Below are positions 31,888-41,870 of a DNA stretch of 64,000 nt, in pieces. The stretch covers positions 62,001 through 126,000 of the forward strand of contig NZ_JALKCH010000006.1 in assembly GCF_023016805.1 (NCBI RefSeq), in the 5' to 3' direction. The position numbers and the translations under genes were made by a program. Source of the stretch: Ancylobacter crimeensis (GTDB taxonomy: Bacteria > Pseudomonadota > Alphaproteobacteria > Rhizobiales > Xanthobacteraceae). Under the pieces are notes generated by a model that saw only the letters and a program-made list of their open reading frames with translations, did not search any database and was not told the DNA's origin. How positions within the stretch are numbered: position 1 is the first letter of the stretch; each line of letters begins with the position of its first letter.

Positions 31888-33420
31888 GTGCAGGTCACCT
31901 TGATTGGCGTAACGGTTTGCGCCCTGCTGCTGCTCATCGGTCGCACGCCCGGTGCCTCGCTCATTGTCGCCCTGCTCGCTTCCTCCGCATTCGGCAGCAC
32001 CTCCATCGCTTCGCTGGGCGGTCTCGGCACGCCGCTGATCTACATCGTCTTCGAACTTGTCATCATCCTCGTCGTGCTGCTGCGCCGGCGCTTCATCGAC
32101 GATCTGGCCCACACCTTCCGGCTTTATCCGATCTGCTGGATCCTGCTCGCCTTGCTCATCTATTCCGCGGGCAGCGCGGTGATCCTGCCGCGGCTGTTCG
32201 CCGGAACGACCGGGGCCTTCGTGCCGGTGCAGGGGCTGATCTCCGAGGTTCCGCTCGGTCCGGTGCCCGGCAACATCGCCCAGAGCGGCTATTTCGTCGT
32301 CGGTGGATTGACCTTCCTGGCGGTGTGCCTGCTGCTCGCGGTGCGGGAGCACGAGGCCACGGCGGCGCATGGCGGCGCATCCGGATCCAGCGCGGCAGCG
32401 GGCGACGGCCATCTCGCCATGCTGCTGGCGATCCGCAAGGGCTTCATGTTCTGGATCATCCTGAACACGGCGACCGGGGCGCTCGACCTCCTGGGCAAGA
32501 TGGCCGGAGGCGGCGACCTGATGCTGCCGCTGCGCACCGCCGCCTACGCCTTCCTCACCGATACCGAACATGCGGGTTTCTTCCGCATCGCCGGCCTGTA
32601 TTCCGAAGCCTCGGCCTTCGGCGCCGCGGCACTGGGCGGGCTGGCCTTCTCCTTCACCTATTGGCGCGCCACGCGCTCGCGGATGGCGCTCGGCCTTGCC
32701 ATCGGACTGCTCACCCTGACATTGCTGTCGACCTCCACCACGGCCTATGCCGGTCTCGCCGTCATGTCGGCGGTGGCGATGGGAACCGTCGCACGCTCGG
32801 TCCTGTCCGGGCGCCTGCTGCACACGGATGCGGGTTGGATCGGCCTGCTGCTCGTCGTTCTGGCCGTGGTCCTGACCCTGCTGCTGGTGGACAGCGCCGC
32901 CTTCGACAAGATCGACACCCTCCTGCGGGTCACGATCCTGGAAAAGTCCGGCTCGGCGTCCGGCGTCGAGCGCGCCTACTGGAACCAGCGCAGCCTCGAC
33001 TCCTTCTTCACCACTTCGATGCTCGGCATCGGGCTCGGCAGTTCGCGCTCATCGAGCTGGGTGATCGCGGTGCTCTCTCAGCTCGGTCTCATCGGTTCGC
33101 TGCTGATCGGCGTCCTCGTCGCCGCTCTTGCCCTCCCGCTGCGCCGGCACGTCTGGGGCGACCCGCCTCTGGGCTCGGAGGCCCGCAGCGTAGTCGCGCT
33201 GCACGACAGCTCCCGCGCCATGGCCCTCGCCATGCTGCTGGCGGCTACCATCGGCGGCGGCGCGGCGGATCCGGGCATCCTCTTCTTCATGGCGCTCGCC
33301 ACCGTGCTCGGCTGCCGGCGCTATCTGGAGCGCGTCTGCAAGCCCGCTCAACCGGTGGAACATCTGCCGCTGTGGTCGCCCCGCGAACATGCGCGGGGGC
33401 AGATCGGACAGACCGGCTGA
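31888..33420 (+). CDS. Wzy-like polysaccharide polymerase
   Basis: A 510-residue protein with about ten to twelve transmembrane helices. It starts at a GTG with AGGA eight bases upstream. The large external loop contains 'RAYWNQRSLDSF' followed by 'MLGIGLGSSRSSSW', the arrangement seen in O-antigen polymerase and ligase families (arginine-containing loop, then a Gly-rich membrane re-entry). It would join lipid-linked repeat units outside the inner membrane, with chain length set by the Wzz-type protein at 10774. Polymerase rather than ligase is inferred from the Wzx/Wzy setting. Confidence 0.8.
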   Translation: MQVTLIGVTVCALLLLIGRTPGASLIVALLASSAFGSTSIASLGGLGTPLIYIVFELVIILVVLLRRRFIDDLAHTFRLYPICWILLALLIYSAGSAVILPRLFAGTTGAFVPVQGLISEVPLGPVPGNIAQSGYFVVGGLTFLAVCLLLAVREHEATAAHGGASGSSAAAGDGHLAMLLAIRKGFMFWIILNTATGALDLLGKMAGGGDLMLPLRTAAYAFLTDTEHAGFFRIAGLYSEASAFGAAALGGLAFSFTYWRATRSRMALGLAIGLLTLTLLSTSTTAYAGLAVMSAVAMGTVARSVLSGRLLHTDAGWIGLLLVVLAVVLTLLLVDSAAFDKIDTLLRVTILEKSGSASGVERAYWNQRSLDSFFTTSMLGIGLGSSRSSSWVIAVLSQLGLIGSLLIGVLVAALALPLRRHVWGDPPLGSEARSVVALHDSSRAMALAMLLAATIGGGAADPGILFFMALATVLGCRRYLERVCKPAQPVEHLPLWSPREHARGQIGQTG

Positions 33421-33680
33421 TCGCAACCGACGCGCGAAAAGCCGGAAGACTATCCGTTTTGGCTACGCCTTTCGGGTGAAGCGGCGTTCGACAGGCACTG
33501 TTTTCGGCTTCTAGGTGGAGGCCGGCACGCGATCGAACCCCGATGTGGCGGCACATGGCTGCTAGACTGCAGGGATCGGCCCTGTCTCCCGCAGCGGCTG
33601 CATGGGGCAGGTGCAATCCGCTCTTCATGGGCGGCCTGCCCGCCGAAGGCGCTCATCCGGGTACGAGACGCGAGGACTTC

Positions 33681-35186
33681 ATGATCGGCCTGCGACGGGC
33701 ACTTTTCTTCTCCATCACCGAGCGCTACGTCGCCATCGCCCTGAACTTCGTCATGGTGGCGACCCTCGCCCGGCTGCTGACGCCCGAGGAATTCGGCTAT
33801 TCGGTCATCGGCGCGGCAACGATCGGCTTCGTCGAATGCCTGCGCGATTTCGGCACCAGCGGCTATCTGGTGCAGGCGCAGACCGTCACCCGCCAGGCGA
33901 CGCGGACCGCCTTCACCGTCATGCTGGTGCTGTCGCTGGCGGTGGCCGGCACGCTGTGGCTGGGTGCGGAAACCATCGCCTCCTTCTACCACAAGGAGGG
34001 ATTGACCCATTACCTGCACGTCACTGCGCTCGGCCTGCTGTCCGGGCCGTTCGCCGCGCCTTCGCTCGCCCTGCTGCGCCGGGACCTGCAGTTCCGCTCG
34101 GTGGCGATCATCAACGTGGCGAGCGCCGTCACTCTTACAGGCGTCACCGTGCTGCTCGCCCTGGCGGGCGCCAGCTATATGAGCTTCGCCTGGGGAATCC
34201 TGGCAGGCGCCTATGTGACGGCCGGGCTCGCCATCCTGCTGCAGGGCGATATCCGCATCTTCTGGCCGAGCGTTTCCGACTGGCGTGCCGTGCTGTCCTT
34301 CGGAGGCTATTCGAGTGCAGCCGGCATGTTCGGAAAGCTTCAGGAATTCGTGCCCTCGCTGATCGTCGGGCGCCTCATCGGCTTCGATGCCGTCGGCCTG
34401 TTCAGCCGGGCCGTCATGGTCTGCCAGTTGCCCGACAAATGCCTGCTGAGCGGCCTGATGCCCGTCGCCCTCCCCGCTTTGGCGGTGGAGGCGCGCGCGG
34501 GGCGCAGCCTCGCCGCCGCCTATCTCAAGGCAACGACCTTCATCACCGCGGTGCAGTGGCCGGCGCTGCTGCTGCTCGCCTGCCTCGCCCATCCCGCCGT
34601 GCTCATCCTGCTGGGCGGGCAATGGGAAAGCATCGTGCCGCTGGTGCAGATCATCGCGCTCGGCCTGCTGGCGGCTTTTCCGAACGTACTCGCCTATCCG
34701 CTGCTGGCCGCATCCGGCGGCATCCGCCATGCGATGCTCTCCGCGCTGCTCACCCTGCTCACGAGCTCGATGCTGGCGCTGCTGACCGCCCGCTGGGGCC
34801 TCACCGCAATGGCGCTCGGCGTCGCGGCGACGGTCTCCATCCAGGCGGTGATCTCGTTGCGCCTGGTGCGCATCTATGCGCCCTTCGAACTGCGGGAAAT
34901 GTTCCTCAGCCTGCGCAAGAGCGCAATGGTCGCCGGCATCTCGACGCTGGTGCCGCTGGCCGCCTTCGCCGTCAACGGATTTTCCTTCGCATTCTCGCCG
35001 CTGGCCGGCATCGCGATCGGCATCGGTGCGGTGATCGCGTGGATCATCGCGATCCGGCTCACCCGACATGCCCTTGCCGCCGAGCTGAACCTCGTGCTCG
35101 ACGTCGCGGCCCGGGCGCTCGGCAGCCTGCTCGGCGACATCCGCGGCCGGCTCGCCGTCACCCGGCGCTCGCAGGCCGAAACCTGA
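33681..35186 (+). CDS. Wzx-type oligosaccharide flippase
   Basis: About 501 residues from the ATG at 33681, which follows GAGGA at six bases; the frame is open further upstream but the added sequence is not membrane-like. It has 12-14 transmembrane helices and the MOP-superfamily pattern of lipopolysaccharide flippases: 'ARLLTPEEFGYSVIG' in the first loop and 'SAAGMFGKLQEFVPSLIVG' in the middle. It would move lipid-linked repeat units across the inner membrane. Its stop is one base from the stop of the convergent glycosyltransferase gene. Confidence 0.88.
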   Translation: MIGLRRALFFSITERYVAIALNFVMVATLARLLTPEEFGYSVIGAATIGFVECLRDFGTSGYLVQAQTVTRQATRTAFTVMLVLSLAVAGTLWLGAETIASFYHKEGLTHYLHVTALGLLSGPFAAPSLALLRRDLQFRSVAIINVASAVTLTGVTVLLALAGASYMSFAWGILAGAYVTAGLAILLQGDIRIFWPSVSDWRAVLSFGGYSSAAGMFGKLQEFVPSLIVGRLIGFDAVGLFSRAVMVCQLPDKCLLSGLMPVALPALAVEARAGRSLAAAYLKATTFITAVQWPALLLLACLAHPAVLILLGGQWESIVPLVQIIALGLLAAFPNVLAYPLLAASGGIRHAMLSALLTLLTSSMLALLTARWGLTAMALGVAATVSIQAVISLRLVRIYAPFELREMFLSLRKSAMVAGISTLVPLAAFAVNGFSFAFSPLAGIAIGIGAVIAWIIAIRLTRHALAAELNLVLDVAARALGSLLGDIRGRLAVTRRSQAET

Positions 35187-35187
35187 G

Positions 35188-36354
35188 CTACGCCGTCACC
35201 GGGTCTTTCGCGTCGATCCCGGCCATCAAGCCGAGATAGGTCACGGCAATGCGACGCCAGCTGAAATAGGCGGCGCGCTCCCGGCCGGCGGCCGCCAGGC
35301 GCCGATGCAACGGCGCATCGGCCAGCACACGCTGCACCGCTGCCACCCACGCTGCATCGTCATCGGGATCGGCGAACAGCGCCGCCTCGCCGCAGACCTC
35401 CGGCAGGCAGGGCGCGTTCGAGGAGATCACGGGACAGCCCCAGCTCATCGCCTCGACGACCGGCAGTCCGAACCCTTCGGTACGCGAGGGAAAGAGGAAG
35501 CACAGGGCCTGCTTCAGCACGGCAGCGAAGTCATCGTCGCTGATGCGGCCGAGCAGGCGGATGTTCGGCGCTCCCTCCCGCTGCACCCGTGCCTCCAGTT
35601 CCGCATCGAGCTGGCCCATCATGACAAGGTCGACGCCGAGAGCGTCGAGCGGGCGGGCGAGGCGGATCAGCAGGTCAGGGTTCTTGTGCGGCTGGTTGCG
35701 CAACAGGCAGAGTGCGAAGGGACGCTCGCCGCCAAGCCGGAGCGTCGAACGCTCCGGCTTCCATCCGCGCGCATGGTCGCTGCCATTATAGGTCACCACG
35801 ATCTTCTCCGCCGGCGCCACGCCGAAGCGGACCAGATCGTCGCGCGACAGGCTCGACACCGTGGTGACGGCCGCGGCGCGCCGGCCGAGCAACGGCAGGA
35901 CGACGCGATGCGCCAGCCGGAAGCCGCGCGAATAGCTCGCCGGCGAGGTGAAGGTCTGCAGATCGTGGATGCAGACGATCTGCCGCCTCACGCCGACGGG
36001 TGCAAGATTGCAGAAGCTGAGCAGACCTCCCGGCACATGGCGTGGCAATTGCGCCTGCACCCAGAACTGCGGGAGGCGGGGGCGGGCATATTCGGGAACG
36101 AGGCGCGTGGGGATCGCCTGCAGCCCGAGATCGCCGGCCGGCGGCCGGGGCATGACGAGGTCCAGCGAAAGGCCAAGGGTCAAGGGGTGCCCCTCGTCGA
36201 GTAGCGCGTCCAGCGCCAGCGTCACCTCCCGCGCATAGCGCGCAACCCCCGTCGGGCTGAGAGTGGTGAAGTCGCCATTGATGGTCCATCGGCGGGTCAT
36301 CGGCGGCGTCTGCGGGAGGCGCCGGCCGCCCTCGTCCTCGTCAGGCCTGAACAT
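35188..36354 (-). CDS. Family 4-type glycosyltransferase (GT-B fold)
   Basis: About 388 residues from the ATG at 36354, which has GAGGT five bases upstream. A second ATG at 36300 starts right at the conserved 'RRWTINGDF' and is the alternative; the frame is open to 36504 but that part is not protein-like. The C-terminal nucleotide-sugar site is typical: '[13 protein letters not shown]', '[20 protein letters not shown]' (EX7E) and '[10 protein letters not shown]'. It is clearly a paralog of the next, divergent gene. It would add one sugar of the repeat unit; the sugar cannot be read from sequence. Confidence 0.85.
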   Translation of the reverse strand: MFRPDEDEGGRRLPQTPPMTRRWTINGDFTTLSPTGVARYAREVTLALDALLDEGHPLTLGLSLDLVMPRPPAGDLGLQAIPTRLVPEYARPRLPQFWVQAQLPRHVPGGLLSFCNLAPVGVRRQIVCIHDLQTFTSPASYSRGFRLAHRVVLPLLGRRAAAVTTVSSLSRDDLVRFGVAPAEKIVVTYNGSDHARGWKPERSTLRLGGERPFALCLLRNQPHKNPDLLIRLARPLDALGVDLVMMGQLDAELEARVQREGAPNIRLLGRISDDDFAAVLKQALCFLFPSRTEGFGLPVVEAMSWGCPVISSNAPCLPEVCGEAALFADPDDDAAWVAAVQRVLADAPLHRRLAAAGRERAAYFSWRRIAVTYLGLMAGIDAKDPVTA

Positions 36355-36615
36355 GCAACCTCGCGCAAGCCGGAGCGTACGGAACCCCGGCGCTGGATCC
36401 TTGCCCCATTCTGGTCCCAGCCCGCGTCCCCTCCGGCAACGCATTGCGGCCGCTGGGGCAGGAAAAGCGGTAGCAGTGCTGACGCAAGGGAGAAGGCAGG
36501 TCACTTTTGGTCATGCAACCCCACCTTAGGCGTGCGCCACCCCGAGGCAAACGGGTGGGAGAATGAGGTGCCGGCAAATCCTGCCGCGCAAGCATATTTT
36601 GGCTGGATCATCGCT

Positions 36616-37779
36616 ATGCGGCGTCACTGGGCCATCAATGGCCGGTTCCTGACCCAGAAGGTCACAGGTGTCCAGCGCTATGCCCGCGAGATCGTGGAAG
36701 CGTTGGACCGCCGGATCGCTGCCGGAGATCCGCTGACACGGGGCCTCGATGTCGAACTGCTGGTGCCTGCCGGCGCGGCGACCACGCTCCATCTCACGGC
36801 GATCCGGCCCCGTGTGGTCGGGCCGGCCCGCGGGCCGCTGGCCTCCGGGCATCTGTGGGAACAGTTCAGCCTGCCCCGCGGCCTCGAAGGTGGTCTCATC
36901 AGCCTCGGCAATGGCGGGCCGCTGCTTCATCGCCGGCAGATCGCCTGCATACACGACGTCAGTACGCGCAGCTTTCCGCAGAGCTATTCCGTGCCCTTCC
37001 GCCTGCTCCAGCGCGTCATGGTGCCGGCCATCGGGCGCGCCGCCGCCATGATTTCAACGGTGTCGCACCATTCGGCGGGCGAGCTGACCGAGCGCGGTCT
37101 CTGTGCCGCCGACAAGCTGCTGGTCGCCCCCAATGGCCACGAGCACACGCGCCACTGGCACCCGCAGCATACGCCCGCCACGCGCGCCGTCGCCGGGCCG
37201 GGCACCATCGTGCTGCTCGGAAGCCCGGCGCCTCACAAGAACATGGACCTCCTGCTCGGCATCGCCGATCGCCTCGCGGCGCAGGACCTGCAGCTCGCCA
37301 TCGTAGGCAATGTGGACGGGCGGGTGCTGCGCAATGGCGGCGACCGGGCGACAGGCGAGAACATCCATTGGCTGGGCAGGCTGTCGGACGATGCGCTGGC
37401 GGCGCTGCTGCAGGATTCGCTCTGTCTCGCCTTCCCGTCCTTCGTCGAGGGCTTCGGGCTGCCACTGCTCGAAGCCATGGCGATCGGCTGCCCCGTGGTG
37501 ACCTCCGACACCGCCAGCATGCCCGAGGTCTGCGGCCCGGCGGCGCTCTATGCCTCGCCCGGCAACCCCGACGCCTGGATGGACCGCTTCGCGCGACTGC
37601 GCCGGGAGGAGGGCTTGCGCGAGCGGATGATCGCGGCAGGACACAAGCGTACCCAGCGCTTCTCCTGGCACGTCTCGGCCGGTCTCTATCTCGAGGCGAT
37701 GGCTGCGCTCGACGGACTCGCCGAAGCCCGGTGGGGAGCCGGGAAGGCCGGCGGAATCGCACACAGGATCCTAGTCTGA
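36616..37779 (+). CDS. Family 4-type glycosyltransferase (paralog of the neighbour)
   Basis: About 387 residues from the ATG at 36616, chosen because it matches the start of its divergent paralog ('RRHWAINGRF' against 'RRWTINGDF'); the ribosome site is weak and a GTG at 36532 is possible. Motifs: 'GVQRYAREI', 'SPAPHKNMDLLL', 'FPSFVEGFGLPLLEAMAIGCPV' and 'MPEVCGPAALY'. The two genes diverge from a shared promoter region of about 260 bases. It ends in a strong terminator at 37833. Confidence 0.85.
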   Translation: MRRHWAINGRFLTQKVTGVQRYAREIVEALDRRIAAGDPLTRGLDVELLVPAGAATTLHLTAIRPRVVGPARGPLASGHLWEQFSLPRGLEGGLISLGNGGPLLHRRQIACIHDVSTRSFPQSYSVPFRLLQRVMVPAIGRAAAMISTVSHHSAGELTERGLCAADKLLVAPNGHEHTRHWHPQHTPATRAVAGPGTIVLLGSPAPHKNMDLLLGIADRLAAQDLQLAIVGNVDGRVLRNGGDRATGENIHWLGRLSDDALAALLQDSLCLAFPSFVEGFGLPLLEAMAIGCPVVTSDTASMPEVCGPAALYASPGNPDAWMDRFARLRREEGLRERMIAAGHKRTQRFSWHVSAGLYLEAMAALDGLAEARWGAGKAGGIAHRILV

Positions 37780-37832
37780 ACGGGCACCGGGACGACCGCC
37801 CCCTTCATCCCCTGTCTGTCCCCGAAAGAGAT

Positions 37833-37866
37833 CGGGCGACCCGTTTGCGCGGGCCGCCCGGTTTTT
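37833..37866 (+). terminator. Rho-independent terminator
   Basis: An 11-base stem (37833-37843 with 37850-37860, one mismatch) around a six-base loop TTTGCG is followed by GTTTTT. It lies 53 bases after the stop of the plus-strand glycosyltransferase and 17 bases before the convergent gene's stop. It is the clearest intrinsic terminator in the window. Confidence 0.9.
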
Positions 37867-37882
37867 CTTGGATCATCGTCTG

Positions 37883-39136
37883 TCAGACGGAATTCCGCAT
37901 GGCCACGGCCCGCTCCATCGCCTGCTCGATCTGAACGCGGAAACGCTCGGGTGAGAAGCGGGTCGCGTTCAACCAGCAGGCATCCGGTGAGATGTCGCTC
38001 TCATTGACCTCGAAACAGCCGATCGCGTCCTTGATGGACTCCACGGTCTGCTGGCGGAACAGGAGGCCGGTGGGCTCTGTCGACGAGCCCAGCGGGCGGA
38101 CGATGTCGCGCGCTCCGCCTCTCCCGAAGGCGATGACCGGCGTGCCATAGGCCTGCGCTTCGGCCATGGCGATGCCGAAATCCTCGCAGCCGGCAAAGAC
38201 CAGCGCCCGTGCATGGCCCACGGTCGAGACATAATCGGGACGCGGCAGGTAACTCGTGAACTCGATGTTGCTACCGGTCGCCAGGGAGCGCAGCGAGCGG
38301 GCCTGCTGGCCGTCGCCGACCACCACCAGCCGCCGCGTCGGCATCTCGTTGAAGGCCCGGATGACGAGGTCGGTGCGTTTGTAAGGCGCCAGGAACGAGG
38401 CCGTCACATAGTAATCGTCCTTGGTTGCGATGTATTCGCTTCCGGAAGGATCGATCGGCACCGGCGGATGCACCACCTCGGCATCCCGCCCGTAGATACG
38501 GCGGATGCGGTCGCGCACATAGCAGGAATTCGCCAGCATCACGTCCGGGCCATGGGCAGTGCGAGTGTCCCATATGCGCAGATTGTGCAGCATGTGGCGG
38601 AACAGCAGCCCCTTCGGCCCATAGCCGAGCCGCCCCTCGCTCAGATAGGAGAACTGCTCGTCCCAGGCATAGCGCACCGGGCTGTGCACATAGCACAGAT
38701 GGGGCTGGTCGGGCCGGGTAAGCACGCCACGCGCGAAGGCCGCCGACGATGAAATGACCGCGTCGTGCTGCGTAACGTCGAACTGCTCGATCAGAAACGG
38801 GCAGAGGAAGAAGAGCGAGCGGTAGTATTTCTCGATCAGCGGCAGGCGGTCGGCCGCGGAGGTGTGAAACGAGACGCCGGGAAAGAAGTCTTCCTTTACG
38901 TCCGCCGTCAGGAAGTCGAACAGCGTGTAGACATCCGTCGATCCCGTGATCTTGCACAGCTCGGCAAGCACCCGCTCGCCGCCTCGGAACGACGGACACC
39001 AGTCATGGACGAGGGCGATGCTACCCACGGAGGTGAAAGGAGAGCTGTGTCCTGCAGAAAGCGTCGCCGGTCCTTGGGTCGTGAGGGGACGGGCTGTCAC
39101 TGCGGCTGCAGGCGGCTCGACCGCTACATCGCTCAT
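37883..39136 (-). CDS. Family 4-type glycosyltransferase
   Basis: About 417 residues from the ATG at 39136 ('MSDVAVEPP'); the frame is open to 39262, but the upstream part is His/Arg/Phe-rich and not conserved-looking. The GT-B pattern is seen in 'ALVHDWCPSFRGGERVLAEL' at the N-terminus (nucleotide-binding Gly loop), 'YVHSPVRYAWDE' and 'FAGCEDFGIAMAEAQAYGTPV' (EX7E). The HSPVRYAWD element is common in mannosyl/glucosyltransferases of exopolysaccharide loci. It acts at the inner face of the membrane. Sugar specificity is unknown. Confidence 0.85.
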   Translation of the reverse strand: MSDVAVEPPAAAVTARPLTTQGPATLSAGHSSPFTSVGSIALVHDWCPSFRGGERVLAELCKITGSTDVYTLFDFLTADVKEDFFPGVSFHTSAADRLPLIEKYYRSLFFLCPFLIEQFDVTQHDAVISSSAAFARGVLTRPDQPHLCYVHSPVRYAWDEQFSYLSEGRLGYGPKGLLFRHMLHNLRIWDTRTAHGPDVMLANSCYVRDRIRRIYGRDAEVVHPPVPIDPSGSEYIATKDDYYVTASFLAPYKRTDLVIRAFNEMPTRRLVVVGDGQQARSLRSLATGSNIEFTSYLPRPDYVSTVGHARALVFAGCEDFGIAMAEAQAYGTPVIAFGRGGARDIVRPLGSSTEPTGLLFRQQTVESIKDAIGCFEVNESDISPDACWLNATRFSPERFRVQIEQAMERAVAMRNSV

Positions 39137-39444
39137 AAGCCGAAAATCCACGTGAAAAATGATATGATGAAAACACCGCTGGTCCGCGAAGGTTTTCATC
39201 CGGACACCATCGGAGAAAGAGCGAAGGCGGGCGCGGTGGAAGCGCTTTAGGCGTATCTGCATCCTCCGAACGGATGTGCCCCACCTCCTTCTCGCAGGTA
39301 TGGCCTTTTGCGCATCCAGGTTCAGTCGGATTGATACGAAAACCGCCGCCTGACGCGGCCCCTTCCGTTGCGGTGCGGCCTATCCTCCGGAGATTATTCA
39401 TTGACCCTGCCGCTGGCAGATTGCCGAACCCGCGAGTGAACCGC
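39137..39444. other. Divergent promoter region between two glycosyltransferase genes
   Basis: About 310 bases. The AT-richer part at 39130-39200 lies just before the minus-strand gene. No hairpin, operator repeat or additional small gene is convincing. Confidence 0.45.
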
Positions 39445-40317
39445 ATGAAACTTGCCGTCGTGATCCCGACGCTGGGTCGCAAGGCGGTCGTAAGCCGTCT
39501 TCTTTCGTATCTCGAAGAACAACGTAGGCTGCCCGACCACGTCTTCATCACCGCGCCCGATGAAAGCCACATCGAGAGCGGGCAGGCTTTTTCCTACCCC
39601 GTGTCGCTGGTTCTGGGCGCGCGCGGCCTGTGTGCGCAGCGCAACCGGGCGCTGGAGCAGGTCGTGGGCGACTTTGACGTGGTGACCTTCTTCGACGACG
39701 ATTTCCTGCCGGCTGTCGACTATCTCGAGGAAATCGAGCGCGCGTTCACGGAACATGCCGATTACGCCGTGCTGATGGGCGACGTGCTGCGCGACGGCGC
39801 GCGCGACACCGGCTGCAGCTTCGAGGAAGGCTTCGCCATCCTCCGCCAGGCCGCGATCGACCCGCCGCCCTATCACGACCCGGTCGATCATCCCGGTGCC
39901 TATGGGTGCAACATGTCGATCCGGGCAAGCGCGATCGGCGACGTGCGGTTCGACGAGAAGCTGCCGCTCTATGGCTGGCAGGAAGACATCGACTTCACCG
40001 CCCAGATGCGCCGGCATGGCCGCATCGTGCGCCTCGCCTCGCTGCTCGGGGTTCATCTCGGGATCAAGAGCGGTCGCGTCAGCGGCGTGCGCTTTGGTTA
40101 TTCGCAGGTGGTCAACCCGGTGTATCTCGCCCGCAAGGGCACCATGCCGGTACGATTCGCGGCAGAGCTGGTCATCCGCAATCTCTGCGCCAATGTCGCC
40201 AGGAGCCTGTCACCGGAACCCCATGTCGATCGGCGCGGGCGGCTCAAGGGCAACCTTATTGGCATCCGCCATTTGTTCACGGGTCGCGTCGAGCCCGAAT
40301 ATGTTCTGGAGCTGTAA
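39445..40317 (+). CDS. Family 2 glycosyltransferase (GT-A fold)
   Basis: A 290-residue protein from the ATG at 39445. Its first residues 'MKLAVVIPTLGR' are the usual GT2 start. The metal/nucleotide site is 'TFFDDDFLP' near residue 95, and 'GWQEDIDF' near 180 is the ED motif carrying the catalytic base. 'CAQRNRAL' also fits. It is followed after four bases by the ExoF-like gene, so the two form an operon. It adds a sugar to the lipid-linked repeat unit; donor and linkage are not readable. Confidence 0.87.
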   Translation: MKLAVVIPTLGRKAVVSRLLSYLEEQRRLPDHVFITAPDESHIESGQAFSYPVSLVLGARGLCAQRNRALEQVVGDFDVVTFFDDDFLPAVDYLEEIERAFTEHADYAVLMGDVLRDGARDTGCSFEEGFAILRQAAIDPPPYHDPVDHPGAYGCNMSIRASAIGDVRFDEKLPLYGWQEDIDFTAQMRRHGRIVRLASLLGVHLGIKSGRVSGVRFGYSQVVNPVYLARKGTMPVRFAAELVIRNLCANVARSLSPEPHVDRRGRLKGNLIGIRHLFTGRVEPEYVLEL

Positions 40318-40321
40318 GGCA

Positions 40322-41743
40322 ATGGACCATCAACGCCACACACCCGGACAGAGCAACCCGCCGGCGGCCGGGCGGTTTCCGCTCCTTCACGCCGTGAAGC
40401 GCACGACAGCCCTCGCCATCGCCGTTGCCGCCATCGCCCTGTGGACCAGCACGGCGAGCGCGTCGGACGTGGCGGCCGCGAGCACCGCGAGCACCGCGAG
40501 CACCGCGAGCAATGAATATCGCCTCGGACCAGAGGACAAGATCCGCCTGAAGGTTCTCGAATGGCGGGCGACGCAGGACGAGATCTTCGAATGGCAGTCC
40601 ATGACCGGTGAATTCGCGGTCAATCCGGAAGGCCATCTCGAGCTGCCGCTCATCGGCACGGTACAGGCCAGCGGGCGCACATCCGCCGATATCGGCCGCG
40701 AGGTGGGCGAAAGCCTGCAGCACCTCATGGGCCTTGCCGAGGTGCCGCGTGTCGCGATCGAGATTTCCTCGTTCCGCCCCTTCTACGCAACCGGCGAAGT
40801 GGCGAAGCCGGGCCCCTATCCTTACCGGCCCAAACTCACCGTGCTGCAGGCGGTCGCCATCGCCGGGGGAATCCAGCGTCCAGCCGATGCCGGCATGATG
40901 CGGCTCGGGCGCGACGTCATTTCCGGCCGCGGCGAGATCACCGTGCTCGGCCAGGAGCTCGACGCGCTGCGCGCCAAGCTCGCCCGGCTGCAGTCCGAGC
41001 TGGACAATGCCGCCGATATCGCCTTCTCGCCCGAACTCATGAAGCGAACGGATGAGCGCGCCATCACGCTGCTGATGCAGCAGGAACGCCAGATCTTCGT
41101 CGGCCGGCGGGACGCCTTCAAGTCGCAGAACGATGCGTTGGTGAACCTGAAATCATTCCTCGACAAGGAAGTCGTCACCCTTCAGGGCCAGCTCGATGCC
41201 CAGGACAAGCAGATGGCGCTGGTCAACCAGGAGCTTCAGACCATCTCCGGCCTGGTGGAGAAGGGCTACGCGGTCTCATCCCGCCAGCTTGGGCTGGAGC
41301 GCACCGTCGCGCAGATCCAGGGCGACAAGCTGCGGCTCGAGACGGAGCTGCTGCGCGTGCGGCAGGACAGCAGCCGCGCCGACATCTCGATGAACGACCT
41401 GAAGAACACGCGCACCAACGAGCTGACCGCCGACCTGCGCGCCACCCAGGCCAAGATCGACGACACCCGCCAGAAGATGAAGACCGCCCAGCAGCTTCTC
41501 TACGAAGCCAGCGTGGTCGCGCCCCACCGGTATCAGCAGCGCAATCGCGGCCTGCAGACCGAGGCAAGCTATGTGATCGTCCGAAACACCGGAACCGAAA
41601 TTACCGAGATCGACGCCACCGAGACGACGCTGGTCCAGCCCGGCGACACGCTGAAGGTGACCCTGCCCCTGCCGGATGACCCGGACGACCCCACCCTCGA
41701 CTCCGGCAGCGCCCCGCTTCAGACGCTGGGTGCCCAGCCTTGA
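40322..41743 (+). CDS. Polysaccharide export protein of the OPX family, ExoF-like
   Basis: A 473-residue exported protein. The signal region is residues 20-48 (ending 'STASAS'), followed by a Thr-Ala-Ser repeat. The polysaccharide export domain begins at 'YRLGPEDKIRLKVLEW' and continues with 'PEGHLELPLIGTVQASG' and an SLBB-type segment 'FYATGEVAKPGPYPYRP'. Residues about 220-400 form long coiled coils, and the C-terminus contains a second beta domain. OPX plus coiled coil is the ExoF layout, which with the ExoP/Wzz protein builds the export channel. No lipoprotein cysteine is present, unlike Wza. It sits four bases after the GT2 gene. Confidence 0.88.
   Translation: MDHQRHTPGQSNPPAAGRFPLLHAVKRTTALAIAVAAIALWTSTASASDVAAASTASTASTASNEYRLGPEDKIRLKVLEWRATQDEIFEWQSMTGEFAVNPEGHLELPLIGTVQASGRTSADIGREVGESLQHLMGLAEVPRVAIEISSFRPFYATGEVAKPGPYPYRPKLTVLQAVAIAGGIQRPADAGMMRLGRDVISGRGEITVLGQELDALRAKLARLQSELDNAADIAFSPELMKRTDERAITLLMQQERQIFVGRRDAFKSQNDALVNLKSFLDKEVVTLQGQLDAQDKQMALVNQELQTISGLVEKGYAVSSRQLGLERTVAQIQGDKLRLETELLRVRQDSSRADISMNDLKNTRTNELTADLRATQAKIDDTRQKMKTAQQLLYEASVVAPHRYQQRNRGLQTEASYVIVRNTGTEITEIDATETTLVQPGDTLKVTLPLPDDPDDPTLDSGSAPLQTLGAQP
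40478..40511. repeat. Tandem 9-base repeat in the export-protein gene
   Basis: The unit GCGAGCACC is repeated 3.8 times (40478-40511), coding Ala-Ser-Thr repeats just after the predicted signal cleavage site. It is an in-frame slippage site that changes only a flexible linker. Confidence 0.85.
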
Positions 41744-41870
41744 AGATAGAGGGCGGCATATGTTGTCTGGCGTCGCGCTAACGGCAGCACAAAGCCAAAG
41801 CAGCGGGCGTCTGGAAAACGCGGGGCGGTTCACAGCTCTATGCTGGTGACGCCTCGTCAGCTTCATATAC

